Of a DNA stretch of 54,064 bases, positions 16,843 through 26,332 are shown one piece after another. Under the pieces are notes generated by a model. That model did no database searches, was not told where the DNA came from, and saw only the letters and a program-made list of their open reading frames with translations. The number at the start of each line of letters is the position of its first letter. The stretch's first letter is position 1. The position numbers were made by a program, and so were the translations under genes. The stretch comes from Acetivibrio sp. MSJd-27 (lineage in GTDB: Bacteria; Bacillota; Clostridia; UMGS1840; HGM11507), in assembly GCF_018918095.1 (NCBI RefSeq), contig NZ_JAHLPV010000016.1, positions 1-54,064 of the forward strand, given 5' to 3'.

Positions 16843-18282
16843 ATGGCTGATAATTCAGTTTACGAAAGTCCGTTGAATACCAGATATGCCAGCAAAGAAA
16901 TGCAGCATATTTTCAGTAACGATACCAAATTTAAGACTTGGAGAAAACTTTGGATCGCCCTGGCGGAATGTGAGAAAGAATTGGGTCTTCCCATCACACA
17001 GGAGCAGATTGACGAGCTGAAAGCATTTCAGGGGGATATCAACTACGATGTGGCCCGGGAGCGGGAAAAACTGGTGCGGCATGACGTGATGTCCCATGTG
17101 TACGCTTACGGAGTACAGTGTCCCAATGCGAAGCCAATTATTCATCTTGGGGCCACTTCCTGCTATGTTGGTGACAATACCGATCTGATCATCATGCGGG
17201 ATGCATTGAAGCTGGTAAAAAAGAAGCTGATAAACGCCATTAAGCAGCTTGCGGATTTCGCGGATGAATATAAGGATCTGCCCACTTTGGGCTTCACCCA
17301 TTTTCAGCCTGCGCAGCTTACAACAGTGGGGAAGAGAGCTTCCCTGTGGCTCTATGATTTGTATCTGGATTTGGAGCAGCTGGATTTTGTGATTTCCTCA
17401 CTTCGCTTTAGGGGGGTGAAGGGAACAACCGGCACACAGGCCAGTTTTATGGAACTGTTTGACGGAGATTCCGACAAAGTGAAAAAACTGGACAAGATGG
17501 TAACTGCGAAAATGGGATTTCAGGAAGCTTATCCGGTAACAGGACAGACGTATTCCAGGAAGGTTGATGCGCTTGTTCTGAATGCTTTGTCCTCCATTGC
17601 ACAGAGTGCGCATAAATTTGCTTCCGACATTCGTTTGCTGCAGCATCTAAAAGAAGTGGAAGAACCCTTTGAGAAAAGCCAAATTGGATCCTCTGCGATG
17701 GCATATAAGAGAAATCCCATGCGCAGTGAACGCATCTGTTCCCTTGCAAAATATGTGATGACGGATGCAATGAATCCTGCAATGGTCTATGCGACTCAGT
17801 GGTTTGAAAGAACATTGGACGACTCTGCCAACAAAAGAATTGCAGTTCCCGAAGCTTTCCTGGCGGTAGACGCTATTTTAAATATTATGATCAACGTCAC
17901 GGATGGTTTGGTGATTCATCCAAAAGTGATTGAGAATCGAATCCTCTCTGAGCTTCCTTTCATGGCAACGGAAAACATTATGATGAGTGCGGTAAAAAAG
18001 GGAAAAGACCGGCAGGATCTGCATGAGGCGATTCGGGAACATTCTATGATGGCGGCAAAGGTCGTAAAGGATGAAGGAAAGCCAAACGATCTGATAGAAC
18101 GGATTCTTGCGGATCAGGAAACCTTTGATTTGACAAAGGATGATTTAAAGGATATCATGAAGCTGGAGAATTATATCGGAAGGGCACCGCAGCAAGTTTC
18201 TGAATTGCTTGATGAGGTTATCAAGCCGGTTCTTGAAGCGAATGAGGAACTGCTTGGTGTTGATGTTGAATTGAAAGTGTAG
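16843..18282 (+). CDS. purB: Adenylosuccinate lyase
   Basis: 479 residues, the long clostridial form. [12 protein letters not shown] near 105, [10 protein letters not shown] near 158, and the superfamily signature [10 protein letters not shown] near 287-296. Acts twice in purine synthesis (SAICAR and adenylosuccinate cleavage). The start is ATG 16843 with GAAAGGAG at a long spacing; an upstream in-frame GTG lies next to the site. Confidence 0.96.
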   Translation: MADNSVYESPLNTRYASKEMQHIFSNDTKFKTWRKLWIALAECEKELGLPITQEQIDELKAFQGDINYDVAREREKLVRHDVMSHVYAYGVQCPNAKPIIHLGATSCYVGDNTDLIIMRDALKLVKKKLINAIKQLADFADEYKDLPTLGFTHFQPAQLTTVGKRASLWLYDLYLDLEQLDFVISSLRFRGVKGTTGTQASFMELFDGDSDKVKKLDKMVTAKMGFQEAYPVTGQTYSRKVDALVLNALSSIAQSAHKFASDIRLLQHLKEVEEPFEKSQIGSSAMAYKRNPMRSERICSLAKYVMTDAMNPAMVYATQWFERTLDDSANKRIAVPEAFLAVDAILNIMINVTDGLVIHPKVIENRILSELPFMATENIMMSAVKKGKDRQDLHEAIREHSMMAAKVVKDEGKPNDLIERILADQETFDLTKDDLKDIMKLENYIGRAPQQVSELLDEVIKPVLEANEELLGVDVELKV

Positions 18283-18292
18283 GTGTTAAGAG

Positions 18293-19069
18293 ATGAAATA
18301 TGGTTTTGTAGGGGCTGGAAACCTGGCTTCGTCCGTCATTGACGGCATGGTATCCTCCGGTCAGTATCAAAAGGATGACATTGTTGTGTTTGATACAAGT
18401 GAGAGTGTAAAAGCTTCATACCGCGATAAAGGGTTCCGCACGGTCGACGGCACAGGTGATTTGGAAAATGACTGTGACTTCATTTTTCTGACAGTCAAAC
18501 CCCATATTTATCCAATGATACTGTCCCAGCTGAAGGGAGACAAAGTGTATGTCTCTGTCGCGCCGGGCGTAACCATTGAAGAGATCCGAAAGAATATGGG
18601 CAGGGATGCAAAGATTGTGAGGACGATGCCGAATACTCCTGCAAAAGTTTCTGCGGCTATGACGGTAATGTGTCATTCCGACAACATCTTGGAGGAAGAA
18701 TTTTCTGCCGTCCGAGCGGTATTCCAGAGTATTGGCAAGGTCAAAATTCTGGAGGAGGATTTGCTGAATGCCAGCGTTGCGGTAAGCGGAAGCAGCCCAG
18801 CTTACGTTTATATGATGATTGAAGCGATGGCAGATGGGGCCGTGATGCAGGGAATCGACCGGAAAACGGCTTATGAATTAGCCGCTCAGTCTGTATACGG
18901 AGCGGCGAAAATGGTCTTGGAAACAGGAGAGCATCCAGGTGTGCTGAAGGACAATGTATGTTCTCCGAAAGGAACAACCATCGCGGCTGTGTATGAGCTT
19001 GAAAAACGCGGGTTTCGCAGTGCTCTGATCGGTGCAATGGAAAAATGCTATGAAAAAATGAAAAAATAA
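18293..19069 (+). CDS. proC: Pyrroline-5-carboxylate reductase
   Basis: 258 residues. N-terminal Rossmann motif FVGAGNLASS, TVKPHIYP, RTMPNTPA near 107, and the C-terminal dimer signature SGSSPAYVYMMIEAMADGAV. Last step of proline synthesis using NAD(P)H. It follows purB by ten bases. Confidence 0.95.
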   Translation: MKYGFVGAGNLASSVIDGMVSSGQYQKDDIVVFDTSESVKASYRDKGFRTVDGTGDLENDCDFIFLTVKPHIYPMILSQLKGDKVYVSVAPGVTIEEIRKNMGRDAKIVRTMPNTPAKVSAAMTVMCHSDNILEEEFSAVRAVFQSIGKVKILEEDLLNASVAVSGSSPAYVYMMIEAMADGAVMQGIDRKTAYELAAQSVYGAAKMVLETGEHPGVLKDNVCSPKGTTIAAVYELEKRGFRSALIGAMEKCYEKMKK

Positions 19070-19085
19070 ATAGGCATACAAGCCG

Positions 19086-19135
19086 CCCCTTTTGTATATA
19101 TTGTAACACAATACTTTTTACAAAAGGGGTTTTTT
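19086..19135 (+). terminator. proC terminator whose right arm is the spoIIM ribosome site
   Basis: Outer 11-bp stem CCCCTTTTGTA (19086-19096) with TACAAAAGGGG (19119-19129), inner ATTGT/ACAAT stem, six T. The AGGGG of the right arm sits eight bases before the spoIIM ATG. Confidence 0.9.
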
Positions 19136-19137
19136 AT

Positions 19138-19758
19138 ATGCCTATAAAGGAAACTGTGAGGTACCATTTTCGAAGTAATCTGTTCAAATATGTTTTTTTG
19201 TCTGCTATTTTTATCCTCGGAATCATTTCCGGCACCTATGTTGTGATGCGGTATGATTTAAATGAAGTCAAGGATGTCACCGTTTTTATGGATGATTTTT
19301 TCAAGATTTTTTCTCAGGGATCTGTGGATTATCAAGCTATTTTCAAAACATCTATTCTAAATATGACGAAAGAATTTTTGATGGTATGGCTTTTGGGATT
19401 CACTGTGATCGGTGTGCTCGGTATCGTTCTTCTTGTATTCCGCCGGGGCTTTTTGATCGGCTTTGTCTCCGCATTTTTTATTAAGGTTTATACGGCAAAG
19501 GGAATTGGCATTTCCTTGGCTCTGTTTTCCGCACAAGCTATTTTATATATTCCGGTTCTTTTTATTTTAAGTATTTTTGCTTTCGAATTTTCTATGCTTT
19601 TGCTCAATATGGTAACCGGGAAGATGAAATATAAAACGGATATCAAAAAATTTATTCTGTTTTATACCTGCGTTATGATCTGCGCAATTCTAATTGGCTG
19701 TGTCTATGCGCTGAGCGAAACTTATATTGTTCCCTATTTGCTGAAAATAATTATGTAA
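19138..19758 (+). CDS. spoIIM: Stage II sporulation protein M
   Basis: 206 residues with about five membrane segments (for example FLSAIFILGIISGTYVV at 20-36). Component, with SpoIID and SpoIIP, of the engulfment peptidoglycan-degrading machine in the mother cell; normally under sigma-E. The only ribosome site is in the terminator arm just upstream. Followed by xerD, as in many sporeformers. Confidence 0.93.
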   Translation: MPIKETVRYHFRSNLFKYVFLSAIFILGIISGTYVVMRYDLNEVKDVTVFMDDFFKIFSQGSVDYQAIFKTSILNMTKEFLMVWLLGFTVIGVLGIVLLVFRRGFLIGFVSAFFIKVYTAKGIGISLALFSAQAILYIPVLFILSIFAFEFSMLLLNMVTGKMKYKTDIKKFILFYTCVMICAILIGCVYALSETYIVPYLLKIIM

Positions 19759-19949
19759 ACTTAACATAAAATGATAAGTTTGTGAATTGTGTATAAAATT
19801 TTATGTCTAATTTTGTTGAACTTTGAAAGAGATTTCTCAAAAAAACGCTGTACATTGGTCTATGTTTTATGTAAAATAGAATCATGACAATTTCAGGTGC
19901 TGTATCACATCGTTGGCAGGCTGTGAACGCACCGGACAGAGGTGCAAGG

Positions 19950-20831
19950 ATGAATTCTCAAATTATTGATTTTTTAGATTTTATGGAAATCGAAAAAAGT
20001 CTGAAGACCAACACGCTGGATTCCTATCGCAGAGATTTACATATTTTCAGCGAATATTTAGAGGAAAAAGGGATATGCTACAGTGCGTGTGAGACACAGG
20101 ATATTGTAGGTTATCTGGATCACTTAAAGGATGAGGGGAAGGCACAGAGTACCGTATCCAGGAATCTGGCTTCGATCCGCGCCTTTTATAAATATCTCTA
20201 CGATACATGTACACTGGATTGCGATCCTGCAAAATCGGTGCGGTATGAGAAAGTGGAACGAGGAAAAATCTGCGTTCTTACCGGAAAGGAGATCGATCGG
20301 CTTTTAGACCAGCCGGATACCAATTGTTTTAAAGGGCTTCGGGACAAGGTGATGCTGGAGGTCCTGTATGCTACCGGCATCAAAGTGAGTGAACTGCTGG
20401 ATTTAACATATGAGGATATCAACCTTCATGTAGGATACATTGTATGCCGGCATGATGGGAAAGAAAGAGTGATTCCTCTGCATCACGAAGCAGTTGAATA
20501 TTTAAGGGTATATATTGCACGGCTTCTGGACGGAGATCATATGAAAAAGGATAAGCATATTTTTATCAATCTGAGCGGAACCAGAATGTCCCGGCAGGGA
20601 TTTTGGAAGATTGTCAAGGAATATGCGGCAAAAGCGAAAATACATAAGGAAATTACTCCTCATACCTTGCGTCATTCCTTTGCGGCGCATCTTTTACAGA
20701 ACGGAGCGGATTTAAAATCCATCCAGGAGATGCTGGGACATTCGGACATTTCTACCACAAAAGTATACAGCCAGTTTGTTAAGACAAAATTTCAGGACGT
20801 CTATAACCGGGCGCATCCGAAAGCAAAATAG
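19950..20831 (+). CDS. xerD: XerD-like tyrosine recombinase
   Basis: 293 residues from ATG 19950 (GAGGTG six bases upstream). N-terminal SAM-like DNA-binding domain about 1-90, catalytic domain 105-293. HTLRHSFAAHLL, LGHSDISTT and the Tyr in KVYSQF are present. Oddly, the first catalytic Arg, normally in GxRVSEL, is Lys here (GIKVSELL). Chromosome dimer resolution at dif is expected from its length and its spoIIM neighbour, but the substitution needs care. Confidence 0.88.
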   Translation: MNSQIIDFLDFMEIEKSLKTNTLDSYRRDLHIFSEYLEEKGICYSACETQDIVGYLDHLKDEGKAQSTVSRNLASIRAFYKYLYDTCTLDCDPAKSVRYEKVERGKICVLTGKEIDRLLDQPDTNCFKGLRDKVMLEVLYATGIKVSELLDLTYEDINLHVGYIVCRHDGKERVIPLHHEAVEYLRVYIARLLDGDHMKKDKHIFINLSGTRMSRQGFWKIVKEYAAKAKIHKEITPHTLRHSFAAHLLQNGADLKSIQEMLGHSDISTTKVYSQFVKTKFQDVYNRAHPKAK

Positions 20832-20840
20832 GAGAAGAAA

Positions 20841-22166
20841 ATGGACATCTTTCATGTTTTATCAAAAAAAATAAAAGGCGGTGTTTTGAACGAAGACGAA
20901 ATTCGGTTTTTCGTCGACAGCGTCACAAATGGTAGAATGGAAGATTATCAGATTTCAGCCATGCTGACAGCAATGTATATTCATGGTTTGACCTGTGAAG
21001 AATTGTTTTCTCTCACAGAACGAATGGCCTATTCCGGAGATTTTATGCCGTTGGCAGAAGATCCTATGCTGGTGGACAAACATTCCTCCGGTGGGGTTGG
21101 AGACAAAATATCCTTTATCTGTTCTCCACTGATTGCATCATTAGGGATGAAAATCGCTAAAATGTCGGGAAGAGGGCTTGGACATACCGGGGGAACGATT
21201 GACAAGCTGGAAGCCATTCCGCAGATAGACATCAATCTTTCAACAGCTGCCTTTCAGCATGTGCTTGATGAAGTTGGCTGTGTGATAAGCGGTCAGACCG
21301 GAAATTTTTGTCCTGCAGATAAAAAGATGTATGCACTGCGGGATGTGACAGCTACTGTAGACAGCCTGCCTTTGATTGCCTCCAGTATTATGTCGAAAAA
21401 GATTGCCTCAGGAGCAAAAAATATTATACTGGATGTAAAATGCGGCCATGGTGCATTTATGAAAGATTTGCGGCAGGCGCAGTCCCTGGCACATCTGATG
21501 CTGGATATTGGCAGCTCTTTTCAGAGAAATATGGTGGTTTTAATTACCGATATGAATGAACCCTTGGGATGCTGTGTGGGCAATGCGCTGGAAGTGATAG
21601 AGGCTACAGAAGTTTTAAAGGGAAAAGAAATTGCAGATTTGAAGGAAATTTCGGTGGCGATTGCAGGATATGCGATGGTTTTGACCGGTTTGGAAGCAAA
21701 TCCTGAGAAAGCAATGCATAAAGCGGCTGAACATTTAAAAAACGGCAAGGCATTTTCTAAATTTCGTCAGATGATCACGATGCAAAAGGGGGATCCCTCT
21801 TTTCTTGAGGATTATGAAAGACTACCGCTCTGTAGAAAACGTGTGGAGGTGACAGCACCTGTTTCCGGCTATATCAAAGATATTGATTCGGAATTGATAG
21901 GGATCGCTTCCATGCTTGCTGGAGCCGGAAGGGAGAAAAAAGAGGATACACTTGATTATGGCGCAGGTATCCTTTTCAATAAAAAAATTTCTGATCCGGT
22001 GAAGGAAAATGAAGTTCTGGCCACTCTTTTTTGTGAGGATGAGAAAAGAGCTTTGGAAGCAAAAAGTGTTATACTGGATGCATTTCAGATCGATCGGTTT
22101 CGGCCGGAAAGAAAAACAAAAATTTTAAAGGTTATGTCTAATATAGAATTGGAAGGGGACGCTTAG
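20841..22166 (+). CDS. pdp: Pyrimidine-nucleoside (thymidine) phosphorylase
   Basis: 441 residues. KHSSGGVGDK near 81-90 is the signature; SGRGLGHTGGTIDKLEA follows at about 111. It splits uridine, thymidine or deoxyuridine with phosphate into base and (deoxy)ribose-1-phosphate. GGAG precedes the ATG, nine bases after xerD, so the two are probably cotranscribed. Confidence 0.94.
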   Translation: MDIFHVLSKKIKGGVLNEDEIRFFVDSVTNGRMEDYQISAMLTAMYIHGLTCEELFSLTERMAYSGDFMPLAEDPMLVDKHSSGGVGDKISFICSPLIASLGMKIAKMSGRGLGHTGGTIDKLEAIPQIDINLSTAAFQHVLDEVGCVISGQTGNFCPADKKMYALRDVTATVDSLPLIASSIMSKKIASGAKNIILDVKCGHGAFMKDLRQAQSLAHLMLDIGSSFQRNMVVLITDMNEPLGCCVGNALEVIEATEVLKGKEIADLKEISVAIAGYAMVLTGLEANPEKAMHKAAEHLKNGKAFSKFRQMITMQKGDPSFLEDYERLPLCRKRVEVTAPVSGYIKDIDSELIGIASMLAGAGREKKEDTLDYGAGILFNKKISDPVKENEVLATLFCEDEKRALEAKSVILDAFQIDRFRPERKTKILKVMSNIELEGDA

Positions 22167-22179
22167 CGTCTCCTTTTTT
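22155..22179 (+). terminator. Terminator overlapping the pdp stop codon
   Basis: GGGGACGC (22155-22162) pairs with GCGTCTCC (22166-22173); the TAG stop spans the loop; six T follow. Confidence 0.85.
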
Positions 22180-22561
22180 GATACAACTGAGGACAATATG
22201 TCTCCCTCCTCTTTCGATGACGGTTTCCATATCCTCATCAAGCAGGGGTATAATCTCCCGCTTCGTGCGGCACTGCCGTGAGGGCCTTATCCTCGTTGAA
22301 TGACAGGAGAAGGCCTTATGAGAGAGTTACATGGTTTCGGGTATAAATTTGAAGGTTTATAAGAAAATTTAAAATGTTTAAGGGCAGGTGTTCTCTTCAC
22401 TTTTCAGACAGTGTTCACCCACTCGCTGAAAACGCTGAATGACGGTTCCTTTATGAAATCAGGATGTAAAATGGTATGGAACAATAAAAACTTTATTTTA
22501 TCATTGAAATATTAAAATTATAAATTTTTTTGAACGATTCAACAGAAGTGAGGCAAATTTA
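22180..22561. other. Spacer with coding-like remnants, no intact gene
   Basis: On the minus strand, 22180-22314 stays open for about 45 codons and reads like protein (for example REIIPLLDEDMETVIERGG), running into the pdp terminator; I do not recognise it. A second coding-like minus stretch lies near 22385-22440. A GCCTT/AAGGC hairpin is at 22284-22314. This suggests the decayed edge of an inserted segment. Confidence 0.3.
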
Positions 22562-22590
22562 TTTACACCTGTAAGGTGAAATGATATAAT
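22562..22590 (+). promoter_or_regulatory. Strong promoter of the GltD-like gene
   Basis: TTTACA (22562-22567), 17-base spacer, perfect TATAAT (22585-22590). Leader of about 100 bases. Confidence 0.8.
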
Positions 22591-22594
22591 AACC

Positions 22595-22699
22595 TCACGT
22601 GCCTCTAAGCCGTTGAGAGCGGGTAGGGATGCGGAGAGCTTTGAATCCTTATTATGTGCCTATCAGGCGGAACCGATAAACAGGAGGAAATATTACAGT
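22595..22699 (+). promoter_or_regulatory. Structured 5' leader, candidate riboswitch of unproven class
   Basis: GC-richer than its surroundings and full of pairings: GCCT (22601-22604) with AGGC (22665-22668), GTAGG (22623-22627) with CCTAT (22659-22663), GGAT (22627-22630) with ATCC (22645-22648). The core CTCTAAGCC at one end and GCCTATCAGGCGGAACCG at the other remind me of molybdenum/tungsten-cofactor riboswitches. The ribosome site AGGAGG follows at once. The class is an impression, not a proven match. Confidence 0.35.
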
Positions 22700-23965
22700 A
22701 TGTCACTTCATATTATTGATGAAGCAAAAAGATGCCTTCATTGTAAAAAGCCGCAATGTGCCAAGGGATGTCCAATCAATACAAATATTCCCGAAATGAT
22801 AAAAATGCTTTTGAAAGGTGAAATTAGAGAAGCTGGGGATATGCTTTTTTCGAATAATCCTTTGTCTCTTTTGTGTTCCTTTGTATGTAACCATGAAAAG
22901 CAATGCGAGGGGCACTGCGTTCTCTCAAGAAAAGGTCAATCGGTTCACATCAGTACAATTGAAAATTATATCTCCAATTACTTTTTAAATTTTCCCATTC
23001 AGAAATATACTGGTGAGAGAAAAGAAAAAATTGCAATTATTGGTTCCGGACCAGCTGGATTAACCATTTCGATTATTCTTGCACAGAGGGGATATGATAT
23101 CACAATATTCGAGTCGAGAGAAAGGATAGGCGGTGTTTTAAGATACGGAATTCCTGAATTCAGACTGCCCAAAACAGCTCTTGAAAAATACACGGATAAA
23201 TTGCTCGAACTGGGGATTAAAATTCGGCCGAATACGGTTATCGGTCATGGTGGTCTCGTGATAGATGATCTCTTCAGAGACGGATATAAGGCTATCTTTA
23301 TAGGTACTGGAGTGTGGAAGCCCAATTCTCTTGGTATCAAAGGAGAAAGTCTTGGAAATGTGCATTTTGCAATTAATTATCTGAAAAATCCTGATGTCTA
23401 TCATCTAGGGCAGAGCGTTATTATCATCGGCGCGGGAAATGCAGCGATGGATGTTGCCCGGACAGTGGTAAGAAAAGGGGTAAGAGATATTACCGTGTTT
23501 TTTATTATGGGAGAGGAACAGCTTACTGCAAGTAAGAGTGAAGTAGCCTACGCGATCGTGGAAGGAATCAAATTTGAATACTTTAAATCTCCTGTAGAAA
23601 TAACAGACCGAGGAGTTGTGTTTTCTGACACAAGATTGATACAAAAGGTTGACGGTTCCGTATGGTATGAAAATATAGAAAATACAACTCAATTATATGA
23701 GGCTGACAGTGTGATTGTATCTATCAGTCAAGGCCCCAGAAATTATATTGTTGCTACAACCGAAGGGCTTCACACCGATCAAAAAGGACTGATTGTAGCG
23801 GATGGAGCAGGCAGGACAACTCGTGAAGGAATCTTTGCATCCGGAGACGTTGTAAGCGGTGCAAAAACAGTTGTAGAAGCAGTTAACTATTCAAAGAAGG
23901 TAGCGGATTCCATGGAACAGTATGTCATTTCTCTAAGACACGGCAAGAAAGGAAAAGGAGTATAA
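22700..23965 (+). CDS. Stand-alone GltD-like NAD(P)H flavoprotein oxidoreductase
   Basis: 421 residues. The N-terminal Fe-S region has CLHCKKPQCAKGCP (about 14-27) and a second Cys set CSFVCNHEKQCEGHC (about 63-77). The FAD motif is GSGPAGL (about 118), the NAD(P) motif GAGNAAMD (about 247), and the C-terminal FAD contact FASGDVVSGAKTVVEA. This is the small-subunit fold of glutamate synthase, but no large subunit is nearby, so it is probably an electron-transfer flavoprotein for another partner. AGGAGG precedes the start at a slightly long spacing. Confidence 0.85.
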   Translation: MSLHIIDEAKRCLHCKKPQCAKGCPINTNIPEMIKMLLKGEIREAGDMLFSNNPLSLLCSFVCNHEKQCEGHCVLSRKGQSVHISTIENYISNYFLNFPIQKYTGERKEKIAIIGSGPAGLTISIILAQRGYDITIFESRERIGGVLRYGIPEFRLPKTALEKYTDKLLELGIKIRPNTVIGHGGLVIDDLFRDGYKAIFIGTGVWKPNSLGIKGESLGNVHFAINYLKNPDVYHLGQSVIIIGAGNAAMDVARTVVRKGVRDITVFFIMGEEQLTASKSEVAYAIVEGIKFEYFKSPVEITDRGVVFSDTRLIQKVDGSVWYENIENTTQLYEADSVIVSISQGPRNYIVATTEGLHTDQKGLIVADGAGRTTREGIFASGDVVSGAKTVVEAVNYSKKVADSMEQYVISLRHGKKGKGV

Positions 23966-24024
23966 CCTTGCCAATAATGTCTCCTGTTTTTGTAAAGGAA
24001 CGGGGAGAGCAAACTTCCGCAGTC

Positions 24025-24060
24025 AAAAACACACCCCAAGACTCTGAGGGGTGTGTTTTC
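24025..24060. terminator. Bidirectional terminator between convergent genes
   Basis: Twelve-bp stem (AAAACACACCCC with GGGGTGTGTTTT), ten-base loop, T-runs on both strands. It serves the GltD-like gene and the GH109-like gene. Confidence 0.92.
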
Positions 24061-24079
24061 ATACCAAATTAAATAGATT

Positions 24080-25369
24080 TTACTCTTCGATAATCTCTTC
24101 CAGACAATACTTTCCTCTTATGTAGGGCTCGCGGTTCATCCATCTTCCGCAAGTGAAATCCGGAATGGGAACCGGTGCGCCGTTTAATAACACCGATTGT
24201 TCGGAAAGAACGGAAATACACATCCAAGATGCCGTGTCATAAACGTCAATGGGAGTGTTTGTCTGTGCTTTCACACTCTCAAAGAAAGCACGGAATACCA
24301 TCCAATCCATACCGCCGTGACCGCCCTTGATTTCGTTTTTCTTGGCTTCCTGCCAGATGGGATGATCATATTGAGTATGGTATGTATCGGCGTTGCCCCA
24401 TTGTTCCTTCCAATTTTCATCATATTTATTATGCTGTCCATCGATGAAAATGGAGTCGGTTTGTTCCTCATATCTTCCTTTGGTTCCGCAGACAGTAAAA
24501 CCGCGGCAGTATGCGCGGGGGAGAGTTGTGTCCAGAGTCATTACGATGGTTTGACCACCGGCACATTTTACAGTGGTGGTGACAATATCACCCTGATGGA
24601 AAACAGCGTTTTTTAAGGAAGAATTTAAATGTTTCGGATCCCCCTCTTTATAATAATACGGAAGTGACAGACGATCCATATTGTCATTCACATATTGTGC
24701 CATTCCGGCTGACTTTGAAGAAACTGAGGTTAATGACAGCATTCGGTTGCCGCGATTGATATTGAGAAGTTTTGCGATGGGACCCAGTTCATGTGTATTA
24801 TAATTATCACAGTTTCGGTTCAGATAATTTCTTAAACGATAATGTCGTTTTTCAATCCCTGTGGCGATTTCATCTCTCAAATCGTGATGATATCCTCCGG
24901 CACAGTGGACAATCTCACCGAACAGACCTTTTTTCACCATATTAAGTATCATAAGCTCCGTTTTGCCATAACAGCAATTTTCAAGCATCATACAGGGCAT
25001 TCCGGTTTTTTCCGAGGTTCTGACCAATCTCCAGCACTGCTCGATATCATATGCACCGCCTACTTCTATCCCAACATATTTTCCCGCTAGCATAGCCTCG
25101 CAGGCGATGTCGATATGAGATTCCCAGGCACAGGTAATCACAATGGCGTCAATTTCCTCTATTTTGAGAACTTCTCTATAGTCGGTGGAAGCAAAGACAT
25201 TTGGATTTCCAGCTTCTTCAGATAATTTGCGCGCTTCCTCCATCCTGTCCTCATAGCTGTCACATACCGCGCGGATTTCCACATCATCCATGGGAAGCAT
25301 AACATCCTTTAACAGGGAGGTTCCGCGATTTCCAAAACCAATGACGCCGATTTTAATTTTTCCCTTCAA
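24080..25369 (-). CDS. Gfo/Idh/MocA family protein, GH109 glycosidase-like
   Basis: 429 residues. N-terminal NAD-binding Rossmann domain (IGVIGFGNRGTSLL). The central ENCCYGKTELMILNMVKKG, the YHHDLR stretch and THELGPIAKLLNINRGNRM are typical of family 109 alpha-N-acetylgalactosaminidases, which use bound NAD for a redox-assisted hydrolysis. No signal peptide, so a cytoplasmic enzyme acting on imported sugars. TTG start at 25369, eight bases after GGAG. Divergent from an AraC regulator that probably controls it. A plain sugar dehydrogenase is the alternative. Confidence 0.75.
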   Translation of the reverse strand: MKGKIKIGVIGFGNRGTSLLKDVMLPMDDVEIRAVCDSYEDRMEEARKLSEEAGNPNVFASTDYREVLKIEEIDAIVITCAWESHIDIACEAMLAGKYVGIEVGGAYDIEQCWRLVRTSEKTGMPCMMLENCCYGKTELMILNMVKKGLFGEIVHCAGGYHHDLRDEIATGIEKRHYRLRNYLNRNCDNYNTHELGPIAKLLNINRGNRMLSLTSVSSKSAGMAQYVNDNMDRLSLPYYYKEGDPKHLNSSLKNAVFHQGDIVTTTVKCAGGQTIVMTLDTTLPRAYCRGFTVCGTKGRYEEQTDSIFIDGQHNKYDENWKEQWGNADTYHTQYDHPIWQEAKKNEIKGGHGGMDWMVFRAFFESVKAQTNTPIDVYDTASWMCISVLSEQSVLLNGAPVPIPDFTCGRWMNREPYIRGKYCLEEIIEE

Positions 25370-25421
25370 AATTTTTCTCCTCTTTTCTATTGCATATTTT
25401 TATATGATTTGCTATAGTGAT

Positions 25422-25450
25422 ATTATATGATAACTTATTTTGAATTTAAA
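25422..25450 (-). promoter_or_regulatory. Promoter of the GH109-like gene
   Basis: Minus strand TTTAAA (25445-25450), 17-base spacer, perfect TATAAT (25422-25427). Confidence 0.6.
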
Positions 25451-25498
25451 TAAGGAAAAAGGGAAAAAACATTCAAAATCGGATATATGGAGGAGAGA

Positions 25499-26332
25499 AT
25501 GCAGGACGGATGGAATACACTGGATCATTTGCTGAGCATTGAGGCGCTCTATACTGCTTTTGAGAAAAAATGTGATAAAGATTTTTATTTTGCAGGGGAA
25601 ATGCATGATTTTTGGGAATTTGTCTATGTGAAACAGGGAGAAGTTGGAGCCGCAGCAGATGATGTGGTTTACAAACTCTCAAAAGCACAGATTATTTTTC
25701 ACAAACCAATGGAATTTCACAGATTATGGGCGGAGTCGGGGACCGAGCCGGAGGTGTTTATCATGTCTTTCAAAATGAGCGGACAAGGAGCATTCGATTT
25801 GGAAAACAGAGTTTTTCAGCTGAACTATGAAACAGAGACACTGCTGCATTCTCTTATCTCTCATATTAACAAGGCATTTGAGCCTTCCGAAAAAGGGGGG
25901 CTGGAAAGAAAAGAGGGTATTGAGTGGGTTGATTTTCAGCTGGTGGCAAATGATCTGGAACGGTTATTTTTGATCATTTTGAAAAAAAATTCTGTTTTAG
26001 ATACCAAAAATCATACACAAAGCGCTCGGAATTACAGTTTGATTGTGCAGCAGATTGAAGAGCATCTTTTTGAGCCGCTTTCTCTGAATAAAGTTGCGGA
26101 GCTTTGCAATATGAGTATTAGCACAGTAAAAAAAACGTTTGCAAAATACGGCGGGCAGGGGGTAATGAAATATATCAATCAGAGAAAAATTTCCGAAGCG
26201 GTGTCGCTTTTGCAGAATGGGAAAAATGTGACTGAGGTTAGTGATATCCTGGCCTTTTCTACCCAGAGTTACTTCAGCACCGTTTTTAAGCAGTTCACTG
26301 GAACAAAGCCTTCTGAATATATGCGGCGATGA
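25499..26332 (+). CDS. AraC family transcriptional regulator
   Basis: 277 residues from ATG 25499, which has GGAGG at the right spacing; an ATG 12 bases earlier has no site. N-terminal cupin-like sensor (EMHDFWEFVYVKQGEV, then FHKPMEFH). C-terminal double helix-turn-helix: LSLNKVAELCNMSISTVKK, then VTEVSDILAFSTQSYFSTVF and the end GTKPSEYMRR. Divergent from the GH109-like gene, so probably its sugar-responsive regulator. Confidence 0.9.
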   Translation: MQDGWNTLDHLLSIEALYTAFEKKCDKDFYFAGEMHDFWEFVYVKQGEVGAAADDVVYKLSKAQIIFHKPMEFHRLWAESGTEPEVFIMSFKMSGQGAFDLENRVFQLNYETETLLHSLISHINKAFEPSEKGGLERKEGIEWVDFQLVANDLERLFLIILKKNSVLDTKNHTQSARNYSLIVQQIEEHLFEPLSLNKVAELCNMSISTVKKTFAKYGGQGVMKYINQRKISEAVSLLQNGKNVTEVSDILAFSTQSYFSTVFKQFTGTKPSEYMRR

